Shown here: one piece after another, positions 12,600 through 23,420 of the stretch
Layout of the letters: every line of letters begins with the position of its first letter
How positions within the stretch are numbered: position 1 is the stretch's first letter
From: Ignelater luminosus
Taxonomy: Eukaryota > Arthropoda > Insecta > Coleoptera > Elateridae
NCBI GenBank assembly: GCA_011009095.1
Contig: VTPC01000030.1
Coordinates: 125,810 to 189,809 of the forward strand
DNA length: 64,000 bases
Direction: 5' to 3'
The notes under the pieces: generated by a model
What the model was told of the DNA's origin: nothing
Databases searched by the model: none
What the model saw: the letters and a program-made list of their open reading frames with translations, nothing else
Made by a program: the position numbers and the translations under genes

Positions 12600-14640
12600 T
12601 CGAGGTTGGTGTTGCAGTAGTTCCTCCAGGCTCCTCTTTCCAACGCTAGTTTTCTGGCTTCCTTCCATGTTGAACCTATGTTTTAATAATCTTGCTGATG
12701 GCCACATTCCAGGTCGTCTTAGGTCTGCCCCTTCTTTTCTTCCTATCCTTGTTTGTTTTCCAGATTACTTTCAGTACAATGTCATTTGACATTCGCACTA
12801 AATGCCTGAACCACTATAATTGTCTTTTTCCAATTACCTTTACTAATGGTGCCACTCACAAAGTTTCACGTACGATGGCGTTTCTAACTCTGTCACTTCT
12901 ATGTTCTCTTTCAATACATCTGAGCACTCTCATCTTTGCTGCCTGGATTTCAGACCCCATCTTATCACTTAGGACCCACGATTCGCTTGGATTTGGAAGA
13001 ATGTCTTCAGCGCGTTGAATAGCCTCGGGGTGTCTAACCTGTTATTTATGCCTTGCTCTATATCTCCTTTGAAGTCAAACATAGCTTCCAGGTATTTTAC
13101 TAGATTGGTCTGTCTTAGTCTTTGTCCGTTTATATTATTAATGTTTATGACTTCCTGGCTGTTAGCTATTACCATTACTTTAGTTTTACTCAGATTGATT
13201 TTCATATCGTACACCCCAGCACCTCCTTCCATCTTAGGATCGTATCTGGAAGGGTTTTAACACTTGGTGCTAGAAAACAGCATGTTATCCGTGTACGTAA
13301 ATTCTTTTTTAAATACGTGCTGTAGGTTTCGTACGTCAAACCCATATCCTCTGTTATTTGTGCCCGCCTTTCTCGCTACATAATCGATTACCATGATAAA
13401 GAACAGTGATCTTAGTATTTCCCTTTGTTTTACTTCCTTGTGTATACTGAATTTCTCTGTCTTTCCCGTACTCGTGCTAACGACGTTTGGTGTGTTTTTG
13501 TACAGATCTTTGATTGCATACTGGAGGTTCCTTGTTAAGCCATACTCTGTTACACATTCCCATATTCTCATTCTTGGCAATGTATCAAACGCCTTTTTCA
13601 AGTCGATCGCGTATTCCAGTATGCACAATTTGCCTTTTCCACTCTGTACCATCTTTTCCATTTATTGTAGACTAAAAATCCAGTCCTGAGTACCCTGCCC
13701 CTCTTGTATTTTATGTTCTATTTGTGTTCTCAGTCTCAGAATTCGTTTACACATTTTACTTGCTATGTTCAACAAGGAGATAATAATTATTATTACTACG
13801 AATAGTTTTATCCCTTTTTTGTGAATTGATATTGTTGCCACTGTCCTTCGGCGGACTTACCATTCTTCAGTCTCTATATCACTCACGAATCTTGCTTGTA
13901 TTCAATATTTTCTTCTTCATTAATAACTATCCTAGTGCTCGCCCCCTCTATGCTAAGATCAGCGTTGCTGTCCTACTTCTCTAATATGTAGCTTGCTGAA
14001 GTACTCGTACCATCTTTCTTGGATTTCTTCTTGTTTTGTTAGTACAGAGTGATTGTTAATGAGTGAGAATGGCTTGAATTTCGCGCCGAAGTTTTTCACG
14101 TGGTATGTTGGCTATAGTGTGTAAGCGTTTTCGGTCATACGGGAGCAGTGTTGCCAGATTTAGCACTTTAGTGTTATTTTTAAAACTATAATGACTCATT
14201 TTATTTTTTTAATTCAAATTTCACGTTTACAGCATACTGCTCCCGACTGACCCTAAACGTTTATGCATTATAGCCAACTTGCCAGGTGAAAAACTTCGGC
14301 CCCAAATTTAAACCATCCTCACTCATTAACAATCACTCTGTATTTCCCCCTTTTTGCTTTTGATGGATTTGTGTGTGCTATTGAATTTGTTGTCTTCGTT
14401 TTTAAGTTCTTTAGGATTCTATATAAAAATATGGAGTTACCTTGTCCATGCATCTTTATCTTATTGCCAAAGTCTACCTAACTATTTTGCTTAGCTTCTT
14501 TCATTTTGTTTTTAACTTTTATTCTATCTGCTTTGAGTACACAGTTACTTCTTTCAGCTGGCCTTTTTTCCTTTTACTGTCGCTTGGGTGTTATCATTCC
14601 TCCATGCTGTCAGATTTTCCTTGTTTGTAAATCTCATGAT
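12600..14640 (-). pseudogene. LINE reverse transcriptase and C-terminal region, decayed
   Basis: Read on the minus strand, pieces occur in the normal LINE order. They run from a linker with QEEIQERWYEYFSKL (about 13995-14040), through LLNIASKMCKRILRLR (about 13730-13780) and the palm motif YAIDLKKAFDTL (about 13585-13620), to VKQREILRSLFFIMVIDYV, the usual QG..LSP..F stretch, near 13385-13440. The catalytic YADD motif is altered to YTDN near 13280. Then come MKINLSKTKVMVIAN (about 13160-13205), EIQAAKMRVLRCIEREHRSD near 12900-12955, and a C-terminal RRGRP and ERGAWRNYCNTNLD. Several stops and frameshifts break it. The clade is uncertain. Confidence 0.82.
14045..14340. mobile_element. 296-bp MITE with long terminal inverted repeats
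   Basis: The element begins CAGAGTGATTGTTAATGAGT and ends with its reverse complement, flanked by TA at 14043-14044 and 14341-14342. The inverted arms are each about 105-110 bp with scattered mismatches, around a plain loop of roughly 80 bp. It has no coding capacity. It sits inside the LINE: reverse-transcriptase linker sequence continues on both sides (KNLKTK-type residues at 14400 and QEEIQERW at 14030). TA duplication and arm structure fit a Tc1/mariner-type non-autonomous element. Confidence 0.88.
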
Positions 14641-14957
14641 TCCGCACACTTTTCTCACTGAAGGTTTTCCACATTGTTTCTAAATCACTTCTTCTTAGTG
14701 CTCTCTTATTCTTATGAACAGCCGGTCACACCCTTTTTGGTACTCCTGCTGTACTGTTGTCTGCTGTAATTTATAACTTTTTATATTTAAAAATTTCTGT
14801 ATATACGGAATATTTGGGTTTAATAGGGCATTTGAGTTTTTAAACGTTTAAAGCAGTATTTCCAGATGTCTATGTTATTTGAATCTATCAGTGTTTGTTT
14901 AAATTGCACAAAGCTGACAGATGACAATAGTTTTCAACAGCATCAAGTTATCTGCAA

Positions 14958-14977
14958 CATCATCATCATCATCATCA
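14958..14977. repeat. (CAT)n microsatellite
   Basis: A short run of about seven CAT triplets lies inside repeat copy A and has no counterpart in copy B. Confidence 0.8.
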
Positions 14978-15520
14978 ATATTGGGTATTTCTCTCTCACT
15001 TTGAAATGTCACCCACAAATAGTTAATTTGAAGAATACAGGAGCAAGAGTGCTCTCCTGTGGCACAGCGGACAATCACTTGAATATTCTGACTCTATTTG
15101 TACAATTTGTTTTCTGCTGGTAAATGTGAAACTTTACACAAGAGATAGTGTCTCGGAAGAATTTAAATGTTTTGCTTCTATAAGGTAATATACTGTTCAC
15201 TTACCTATAGCATACTTCTGCATAAAACGTTTTTGGTGCTTCGTTCCCATTTTCAAAAAACAATTTTCTGAGGTGTCACCTAGTTCTGGTCATCGTTTGA
15301 GCCAATTCGACAATTTATTTTGGTTTAACATTAGTAGTCGTACCCTTCCAGAGAAGCCATTAGAATAAATATTGAAGAATAATTTGCTATAGGTTTCTAC
15401 ACCTTACTCATGCCCAAAAGCACTGCTAGCTAGTTTTGTGCTTACGAATTTATTTGCAACCTCCTAGAGAAGTTAGCAGAAATCAAGTTTGTACATGATG
15501 ATTTTGTTATTTCTGCAACT

Positions 15521-18500
15521 TGGAATTTCCACTCAAGGTAATCAGAGAGAACTTTGATAATTATTATCTTGCTTACTGTTATTATTTTTCTAAAGAAACA
15601 CTGACGCATGCATTGAAAAAAATGTAAACTAAAATCCTTAACATTACTTTAAGTAATCGCTTGGTTTAGGTGTTTTTTATTTTTGGGAATCAAGATGGTA
15701 ATTCCCAAGGTGTTATTAAAGGACATTTTTGTAGGTAATCGATATATCTACCTTCACTGATCTTTTCTCAAAGCTTCTGTCAGTCGCAGTTTTAAATTTG
15801 GAAGCCATCTGTGAATATTTGACATTTTTTGACGATGGTTGTTCGTTTTTTACCAGAATCTTTTTGCAACGATGAACTGTCTAATGGTCCTCTTTACTAT
15901 AACCTTGAGTGTCTTAATTAATATTGATTTTGATTATTGAATGTTAAAGTCTAGATACACTTGTAAAGAGAGATGAGAAAGTTTTAAAGTAAATTTTTCT
16001 TCTGTCCTTTATACCCTCAATGCAAGTAGAAAGCTAACGTATATTTTTGTCTCTCTTCTTTGACTGGTGTCTCCATACTCTAACTCAATAACAAACAATA
16101 ATAATTGACATTAAGGAAATCAACTAAAAATATCTTCATTAATTCTAGGTAGCGTGGAGAATTTTGGAAAAACCTTATAGCAGACAACTAAATAATGCCA
16201 AAACCATTTGGTTAAATCGTTGAGTTCTTGATATACTTTACTTTTAAATTTTGTATCCACATTATTAGTATATTCTTTTATTGTTTTTGTACACGTTTTT
16301 AATTTTGAAGGATATCTTATCTCAATCTTCATAACAGCCTCTTTGTGCTAATCTCTGTCTGCTTGAATTTAATTTGCTAATAAATACATGTGCTAATTTT
16401 TATTTTATAAAAGTTACCTTCAGAGTATCTTTATAAGTGACTTGTCATATATTTTGCTATGAATACAAGTTTTTATATTCTAAAGGTTGTTTCTAAAAAA
16501 CTGACTGGGTAATTTGAAACATACATACATTATTACCATGGTTTTTCCTTACTTAGGAGACTTTATATGCATTTTATAATAATGGATCTCTTAATTACTT
16601 TAACAAATCGAAGTCTGCACATTCCCAATGCATGAAGAGTACACTTTCAAGATGACTAGGCAACAAGTTAATTCTTAGTTTTTGCTCGTGGATTCCGTTG
16701 TTACCCCGTAATGCTTCATCATAGCAATCGAATGCCATTTGTACAATAACCTTAATTTTTCGCTTGATTATATGATTGTTTCTGCATGCGTTTGCGTAAT
16801 AATCCTAACATATAATTAATGCTAGCAAATAAAAGAATGAGATAAAATCATTAAATATGTTCGATATGTAGGAGAGATGTTAAAATAGTCGTGGTGGTTA
16901 TCGTTATAGTTATGAATTATAAAGCTTCCTGGTTGTGTCAACCGGTAAACTTTTTATGGATTCTGACATCATATGACAGCATTGGTTCGGGAAAGGTATA
17001 ATATATTTACCTGTGTAATGACGCCTCTAAACACAGAGCAGCCCACGAATTGAATGTAACAATACATCATAGAATCATCGTGCTCGTAATACGTGTTGGA
17101 CATACGTTGTTCTTCGTTCCCACACATGCTAGCGAGGAAATTGAGAAGTAGATTATACTAATGTTACGTTGTAAATAATTTTTAAAGTTCACGCCGATGT
17201 TGATTCTCTTTTCTTTCCGATGTATTGTTAGTGTAAAAAAGAAGTGTCAATTACAAGAAATTAAAGAGAAAAGAAATTTCTTTTCGATTATTTAAATGAA
17301 GAACAAAGAACTGTGTGTGATATATGTAATTATAAGTTTTGATTTTAATAAAAGGCGTCGTTTAAAATATAGACAATAAGTTTGTATGTTTATAAGACAT
17401 GTAATTTTCGTTTCAGTCGGATCATTAACATTAAAAAGCATTTTGACATTTTATAGTTCGTTTCTAAAACTGAAATAGTGAAAGGTACCACAAATAGAAG
17501 AAATGGTATGATCTGGTTTACACCTATTTCTCCTTTGGATGAGATATTTTTAATTAAAAAAATTGAAATGATAATTATCGTCTAGAATTTAGCTGAACCC
17601 AGATGTAGTTCAACTCTTGATGAAGATCTCTAACGTGATACTAATCCTACCCACTGTTTCACAACCCTGTAGGAAGATTCTATCCTTTTACAGCTTCTCC
17701 CTGCTGAACAAATCTCAGAACCTCGAACGGACTGCGAAACCGTGACGTTCGGATTGAATGAATACATTTTTCAGTTTTTATCTGAAATACAATTCCAATT
17801 GACGAAACAGTTGAAACAATTCTAAAACCTAATAATTAAATTATATTCAAGTAACGCTTTGACGGGCAAAAGAAAAACACAATATAAACAAAGAATGTAG
17901 CAATAATCAAACCTGTAGGTTATGACGACTTAGGAGTTGTCAATCACCAAGACACTGAAGTCTCATCAACTAAACTAACACGATATTTTAATAAACAAAG
18001 TACAGGAGATGTAAAGCTCGTATAACGACCTGTTTGTTTGGATCTCTGGTTTAAGGTTGGATTTTGCTGATTAATGAGCCAATGCCAATACCTACCTCTG
18101 TTATAACGTTTTTCCTCTTTCTTGTTAGAAATCTTTCTTCTGCACTTTGGCCAAAGAAAAAAATTATGAGTTTATTATCTTTTCTTTCTTATTTCTTTTA
18201 GCACTTTAGCCCTTATATCTAAGAGAATCTACAACACTAAATTTCCAACGTTCAGAATAATAGATTACAACCTACTCGCTTTCAATAGTTTTCGCCTTAT
18301 TACTACTGACTATTGTAAAACTCAAGTGTTATTCCATAATATTGTTCCATGACGTGTAAAAGTCAAATTCCAAATTTAGATGAAATAGACTGCAAGATTA
18401 ATTCTGACAGTAGCTCTAGTACACTTCTCAAAATCAAACTACCTGATACATTCATATATTATCCAGCATACCATTGACCTAATTCTTGAAATAAGGCATT

Positions 18501-20274
18501 CTCCAATAGATTAGACATCTGAAACCAATCCTAGATTAAAGTGAAATGTGTGGAACTGTTGCATGCAACTTTTGAAGATGAAAATCTCTTTGTGCTATCT
18601 ATTGATGATATAAACTGAGACGTACCCAAAAATTATTATTGAAATTCAAAACTTTATTGCTACCTGAAAGCGATATTGAGACAAGCTGCCTAACTAACTC
18701 TTTGTTTTCAAAGTATTTCCCTTCCTCTTGCTCTTTTTACTTTGACATCAATCAAACTTTAAGGAATCAAGTTTTAAGCTGCCATATTAATTTTTGAAAC
18801 TTAAGCTTTTTTTGGTTATATCGATAACATCCTTTTGGAAATTAGCTGGAAATGCCGTCTAGACAGTCAAGGTTGTCTCTATGAAGAGAGATATGTAGTT
18901 ACCTCCTATGTCGCCTATGGTTTTTGGGAAGTCGTAAAATCCTCTACCATTAAACAAATCTTGCTTTAATTTCTATAAACTGGTTCACTTTGTAAACTAA
19001 AAAACATTAATTTTATTATGACTCACACCATAAATAAAAACAATCAAAAAAAACACAGAAACTTCTCGTTCATTAATATCCAACACGCCTTGTTATTGAA
19101 AGTTAATATAATTTATAATGTCGGTCATTTAATAATTCAATAAACTTTCAAGATATAGAACAGCGATCATTACTATAGAATCAATGGGTAGGGTAAATTG
19201 AATTTTATTTAATATTTATAAATGAAAGACGTATCAATCGGCATGTTACATATCGGCGCACAATTCAATAACAAATGGGCGATCGCGAAGTTCTCATGAC
19301 CTTTACAGTCAATCAGATTGAAATTGATTTAAACATGAGTTACATTTATAAAACAAAACTTACTACAGCACCATGTCGTGACTCCATGTCATACCTATCA
19401 AAAATTTGCTCGAGATGACGAGCTGATTTATGCAAGGGTTGCTTTGCAGAATCATCCCTAAAAGAAAATGTTAAAGAATGCAATTGAGTATGAATAATTT
19501 ATTATGAAAAGGTCGTAGTAGTAGGACAAATTTGATGGGTGATTGTATTAATAGAATGAATGAAGAGAAAAAAAAAAGAAATAAATGTTTTCTTCATGAT
19601 CTCATAGTTTTGTTTTTGTAATAAGCGGTGCTGTTTTAAGAGAGTATATGAACAAGGTTGTTGACATAAATTAGTAGGGCTTCCTTTCATATTATAATTT
19701 AATTTGTATTGATAGAATGCAGTAGGAGTTTCTGACAGTATGCCACACAAATGCTACTCATTGATTTACATAAATTAAATATTTATCGCATTCTGTTGGG
19801 TTCCGTGTGGGGAAGTAATAAAAATTTTCTACATAGTTTTTGTTTAATCGATGAACGATACAAATCTATTACGAATTCTCCTTAATTATTTGAATAATGC
19901 ATAATTAATGATAACAATAGCACCTTTTGTTTAATTGCACATTTGCAATTTAAATTACGTATTTAATGTGCAGTTTTTTTGTAGACTATGTGTCTACTGT
20001 ATCAAGTTAAAGGAAGTTCTCAATATTCATGTGGACTATGAATTAAAATCAATAATTACATCATAATTATTCCTCTTCAGTTCAAAATTTTTTTTGCCTA
20101 AATTAAATTTGAAGTATTTACATAAAAAATTTACAATTAGTTTATTATTTAATTATTTAGTTAACTAGTTAAGTAATTGCTAGACATAAAGTTCGTCTTA
20201 TGCTAGATACCGTTAAAGCTAGAATACGTGTGGCTGTGTGTACTGAAAATGGTAGATTTCAGGCATGACCTCGC
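15521..20274. other. Gene-free AT-rich stretch
   Basis: No supported gene. Open frames are at most 82 codons and look random. I see no complete mobile element, tRNA or strong repeat by eye. Old transposon sequence may be present at about 18600-18960 but could not be identified. Confidence 0.5.
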
Positions 20275-21755
20275 AGAAGCATTAATGTCATCGTGTACAA
20301 ACTTGGTTTCTGCTAACTTCTTCAGGAGATTACAAATAAATTCGTAAGCACAAAACTAGCAAGTGGTGTTTTTGGGCATGAATAAGGTATAGAAGCATAT
20401 AACAAATTATTCTTTAATATTTACTCTGATGGTTTTTATAGAAGTGTAGGACTACTAATATTAAATGAAATTGCATTGTCGACTTTAGCCGACAGAAATT
20501 ATATTGTACCACCCGCTACTATGACTGAAAGCGAAAACAATGACCAGAATTAGGGGACACATCTCAAAAAATTGTTTTTTGAAAAGAGAATGAAGCTTTC
20601 ATATAGAAGTCATTCTATAGGTAAGTGAATAGTGTTTTATCTTATACTGGCAAGACATTTAAATTCTTCTAAAACACTATCTCTTATGTAAAGTTTCACC
20701 TTTGCCGGAAGAAAACAAATTGTCCAAATAGAGTCAAAATATTCAAATGATTTATCCGATGTGCAAGAGGACAACTCTGTTGCTCTTGTATTTTTCAATT
20801 TAACTATCTGTAGATGACATTTCAAACTGACAGGTAAATATCAAATATTGCAAGTAATACGATGCTGTTAGAAACTATAAGAAAGTTTGAAGATTATGTA
20901 GCCCTACAGGGTGATATTTAAATCCATCAGCTTTGCGCAAATTAAACACACATTAATAGACTCGAATAACATAGAGCTCATGAAAGAGTGCTTTAGACGT
21001 TTAGAAATTCAAATATCCTATTAAACCCAGTTAATACCTTAGGTACACCTCATTTTGGATATAATTCAGATATTTCAAATCCAAATATCAAGAATCTTAA
21101 CTTACAAGTGGAAAGCATTTCTAACAGACCCACAAAGTTTTTTCTTATCTACTTTTTATGTCTTATCTTATCACTAAATCACTTTTTTAATTATATATAT
21201 CTGGTAGAAACAAAGAGAACCTAAATGTGTTATGTTCATCTAATATTTAGAAAGGACAGAAAAGAAAATTCCACCAAAGCTAAAGCTCTGCAGTTAAGAC
21301 GAGACCTCTTTGGCCACTTGAGCCTTTTCTTGTCTTATTGCACCACTTATCACATTTTATCAGGCTAAACAGTAACTTTAGTTTTAGAAACAGCCATCTA
21401 TACTTTTGGAATATTGAGGAAATATGACATCATCTCAGTAATTAGGTATGAAATATTCCTAGTACGTAGATTATTATTTTTGGCAAGATGTTAGGATCTA
21501 TACCTCAGCTATTAAAACACTAGAGGTAGAATCAAGACTCAGAATCTGTGATTTTAGGCTCAAAGAACTTTTTCCTGGTTCTTTTTGAAAGTAATTACAA
21601 AGCAACAATCATAACTAACTAACCTTAACGGTGAGAAACAATACTAATATCTCTGTGATTAGTTAATCTTCCTTTTGTATTACCATAATTTGGAGGACTT
21701 TACTCAAAGAAACTAAAACTTGGTTCCAGGAGGGAAATTTTTCTTGTAGAAACCC
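20275..21755 (-). repeat. Unassigned dispersed repeat, copy B (inverted, uninterrupted)
   Basis: This is the inverted partner of copy A. It preserves the empty site of the LINE: around 21040-21060 the reverse strand runs from GAGGTGTACCTAAGG directly into GGGTTTAATAGG, the two sequences that flank the LINE in copy A. A 62-codon frame at 20637-20825 on the minus strand corresponds to broken frames in copy A. I do not recognise the protein. The two copies are separated by several kb, so they are either two insertions of one element or an inverted segmental duplication. Confidence 0.82.
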
Positions 21756-22519
21756 GAGAAATATCAACTTCGCCTTTACTTTTAGGATAACATCTAGGGA
21801 GTTTTAAATCTCAATCTCTTATTTCCTCACATTCCCAAAAAGTGAGCAGATGTTATTTCGTTTTTCTCATATTTAAAACTGCAAAGCTTGCTTTTTGAGT
21901 TTCGAAGATGCACACGTTTAAGGCTGACACGATTTATTGTTTTTATCTTTAAAAATAGTTTTGGTCCTAAGCAAATGTTCTCGGCTCTTGCTGGTTTTAA
22001 CAATCCACACTAAATTGTTTTTCTTTATTGCGGTGAGCCTTCTCAGTGTTTCTGCATTTTTTCGGAAGAAGATGTTTTGATCTGTCTGATGTGTCACATC
22101 AACTGTCGCCTGGAAGATTGCGCTATGAAACTCTTTTGCAAACTTAGACTTTCGAGTTTCAAAAGACTGCCTATCATTCATGCGTGATCCACTCATGTAG
22201 AAAACTAGAGAGACTTCTTAGAAGTTTACTTGTGTTGCTTCCCAAGTGTTTGTAGCTTTAGATGATCTTCTACCGTTTAGCTTGAAGATAGATAAAAGTA
22301 CCTCATTTTCCACTAGCTGGCTTAACTCTTAGTAATTTGTTTTCTAAGCCATATCTCTGCATCTTGTATGCTGAGGTAAGCCGCCATAATCTCTTTAATT
22401 GTCCAAGTTGTACGGTTAGGAAGCTCTAGTCCCTTGAAAGCAACTCTCTTTGCGCTGGTTATACCTAGACAGGCTAAAATTAGTTTTTTGGAAAAAGTGG
22501 AGCACTCTACAATGGACTA
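21756..22519. other. Gene-free stretch, possible old transposon
   Basis: A minus-strand open frame of 92 codons (21918-22196) is rich in charged residues and could be a fragment of a mobile-element protein. No diagnostic motif is visible, so I do not call it a gene. Confidence 0.3.
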
Positions 22520-22665
22520 ATATACAATCTCTTAATCTCACTTCCACATAGCTGCTGACTTGAGTTACAGGGCAAAACCTAGTAGAAATTTTTTTTCGTA
22601 AGTAGCCCATAAAAATATTTCAAGGTCTTAACGCGGTTTTTATTAATAGTGAAAGGAAGTGTAAA
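22520..22665 (-). repeat. Short diverged repeat, copy 1
   Basis: The segment aligns by eye in the same orientation with 27096-27245. Both contain GCTG(C)CGACTTGAGTT-like sequence followed by AGGGCA. On the minus strand both can be read as similar peptides (GYLRKKIST here, GYLKRTILT in the other copy), which suggests a shared ancestral coding region of an unidentified element. Confidence 0.5.
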
Positions 22666-23149
22666 AGAAGCGCCACTGTTCATGATCTTCTGGAAGGATG
22701 GTGCGGCCTATTTTAAAATCAAACTCTACTGTTTATTTCTCAAACGACGTCAAACAACATCGACAAAGAGTAAGTAGTAGTAATAGCCTTATCACATCCT
22801 ATAATCAAACATTTTTTTCGTAAGTACGTCAAAAACTCGCTGACGTCAGCCAGTGCAGTTTGTCTATCACTACGCTTTTCTATTACACCAAATTTACAAA
22901 TTTTTTTAACGTAAGACAAAGCCGGGATTAGACTTCCGAGTTCCTTGGCTAATTGACTTTCCAAGGGCCTGGATAAGAAACTAGACAGACCTATCAGACA
23001 GACAATCTAGGTAGGCAGGTCAGCAGGTACATGCTGATAAACGTTCGATAATTTATTCACCTAAGTAGTAAAGAAACGAATTATCAAAAACCCTGGCAGT
23101 TCCATACTTCATGTACTTCTTCTGTAACAACTTTAACCCTTTTGAAAAA

Positions 23150-23420
23150 AATTCTTTTATTTAAATTTGATACCAGAACGTCATCTCCTCCATTACTACT
23201 TTATCACTTGAAAAAAGTTGTCTAAGAAGACATTTTTTCAAAACTACAAACAGGAAGTAACACAAGAGAGCCAAATCAAAATATTTCTTGACATGTGCAG
23301 TCATTGTGTTAGCGTAATTCTTTCCAGTTGTGATTGTCTTGTGTCGCAAGAACATTTCAGGAATGGGGAAAGTTTTGTACTTCCGCTGCATAAATTGCAT
23401 TTTAGACTAAGGATCTCTAT
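23150..23420 (-). pseudogene. mariner-like transposase C-terminal remnant
   Basis: The minus-strand frame contains DLALLCYFLFVVLKKCL near 23230-23280, which resembles the PDLAPSDYFLF..LKK block around the third catalytic Asp of mariner transposases, then FSSDKVVMEEM, resembling the F.S.EEV segment that follows. The third Asp itself is replaced (S-D reads L-C). Nucleotide similarity to 30100-30560 is also visible downstream. Highly decayed; the assignment rests on this short block. Confidence 0.42.

Larger units (their letters stand above)
12556..14803 (-). mobile_element. Non-LTR retrotransposon (LINE) remnant inserted in repeat copy A
   Basis: A 5'-truncated LINE lies in minus orientation. 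Its 3' end at the low-coordinate side has a short TAAG-type repeat (12560-12575 on the reverse strand), a tail type known in several LINE clades. It is flanked by 8-bp near-identical sequences, TACGAAAT (12548-12555) and TACGGAAT (14804-14811), which I read as the target-site duplication with one change. Comparison with the undisturbed repeat at 20275-21755 supports these borders. It is itself interrupted by a MITE at 14045-14340. Confidence 0.8.
11835..15520 (+). repeat. Unassigned dispersed repeat, copy A (split by a LINE)
   Basis: After removal of the 12556-14803 insertion, about 1.44 kb of this stretch aligns by eye, in inverted orientation, with 20275-21755. Anchors include GAGGTACCTAC (12540-12550), GGGTTTAATAGG just after 14815, GTGAAACTTTACACAAGAGA near 15126, and GTTAGCAGAAATCAAGTTTG near 15471. 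In a 102-bp stretch I counted about 14 differences, and 8 of the 34 encoded residues differ, so the matching open frames show no sign of protein constraint. The repeat type is unknown to me. Copy A contains the nested LINE and MITE described separately. Confidence 0.82.

Noticed and set aside
14866..15123. 85-codon open frame starting MSMLFES as a gene
   Set aside because: It lies in repeat copy A, has an Ile run from a CAT microsatellite, and copy B is not open in the same way.
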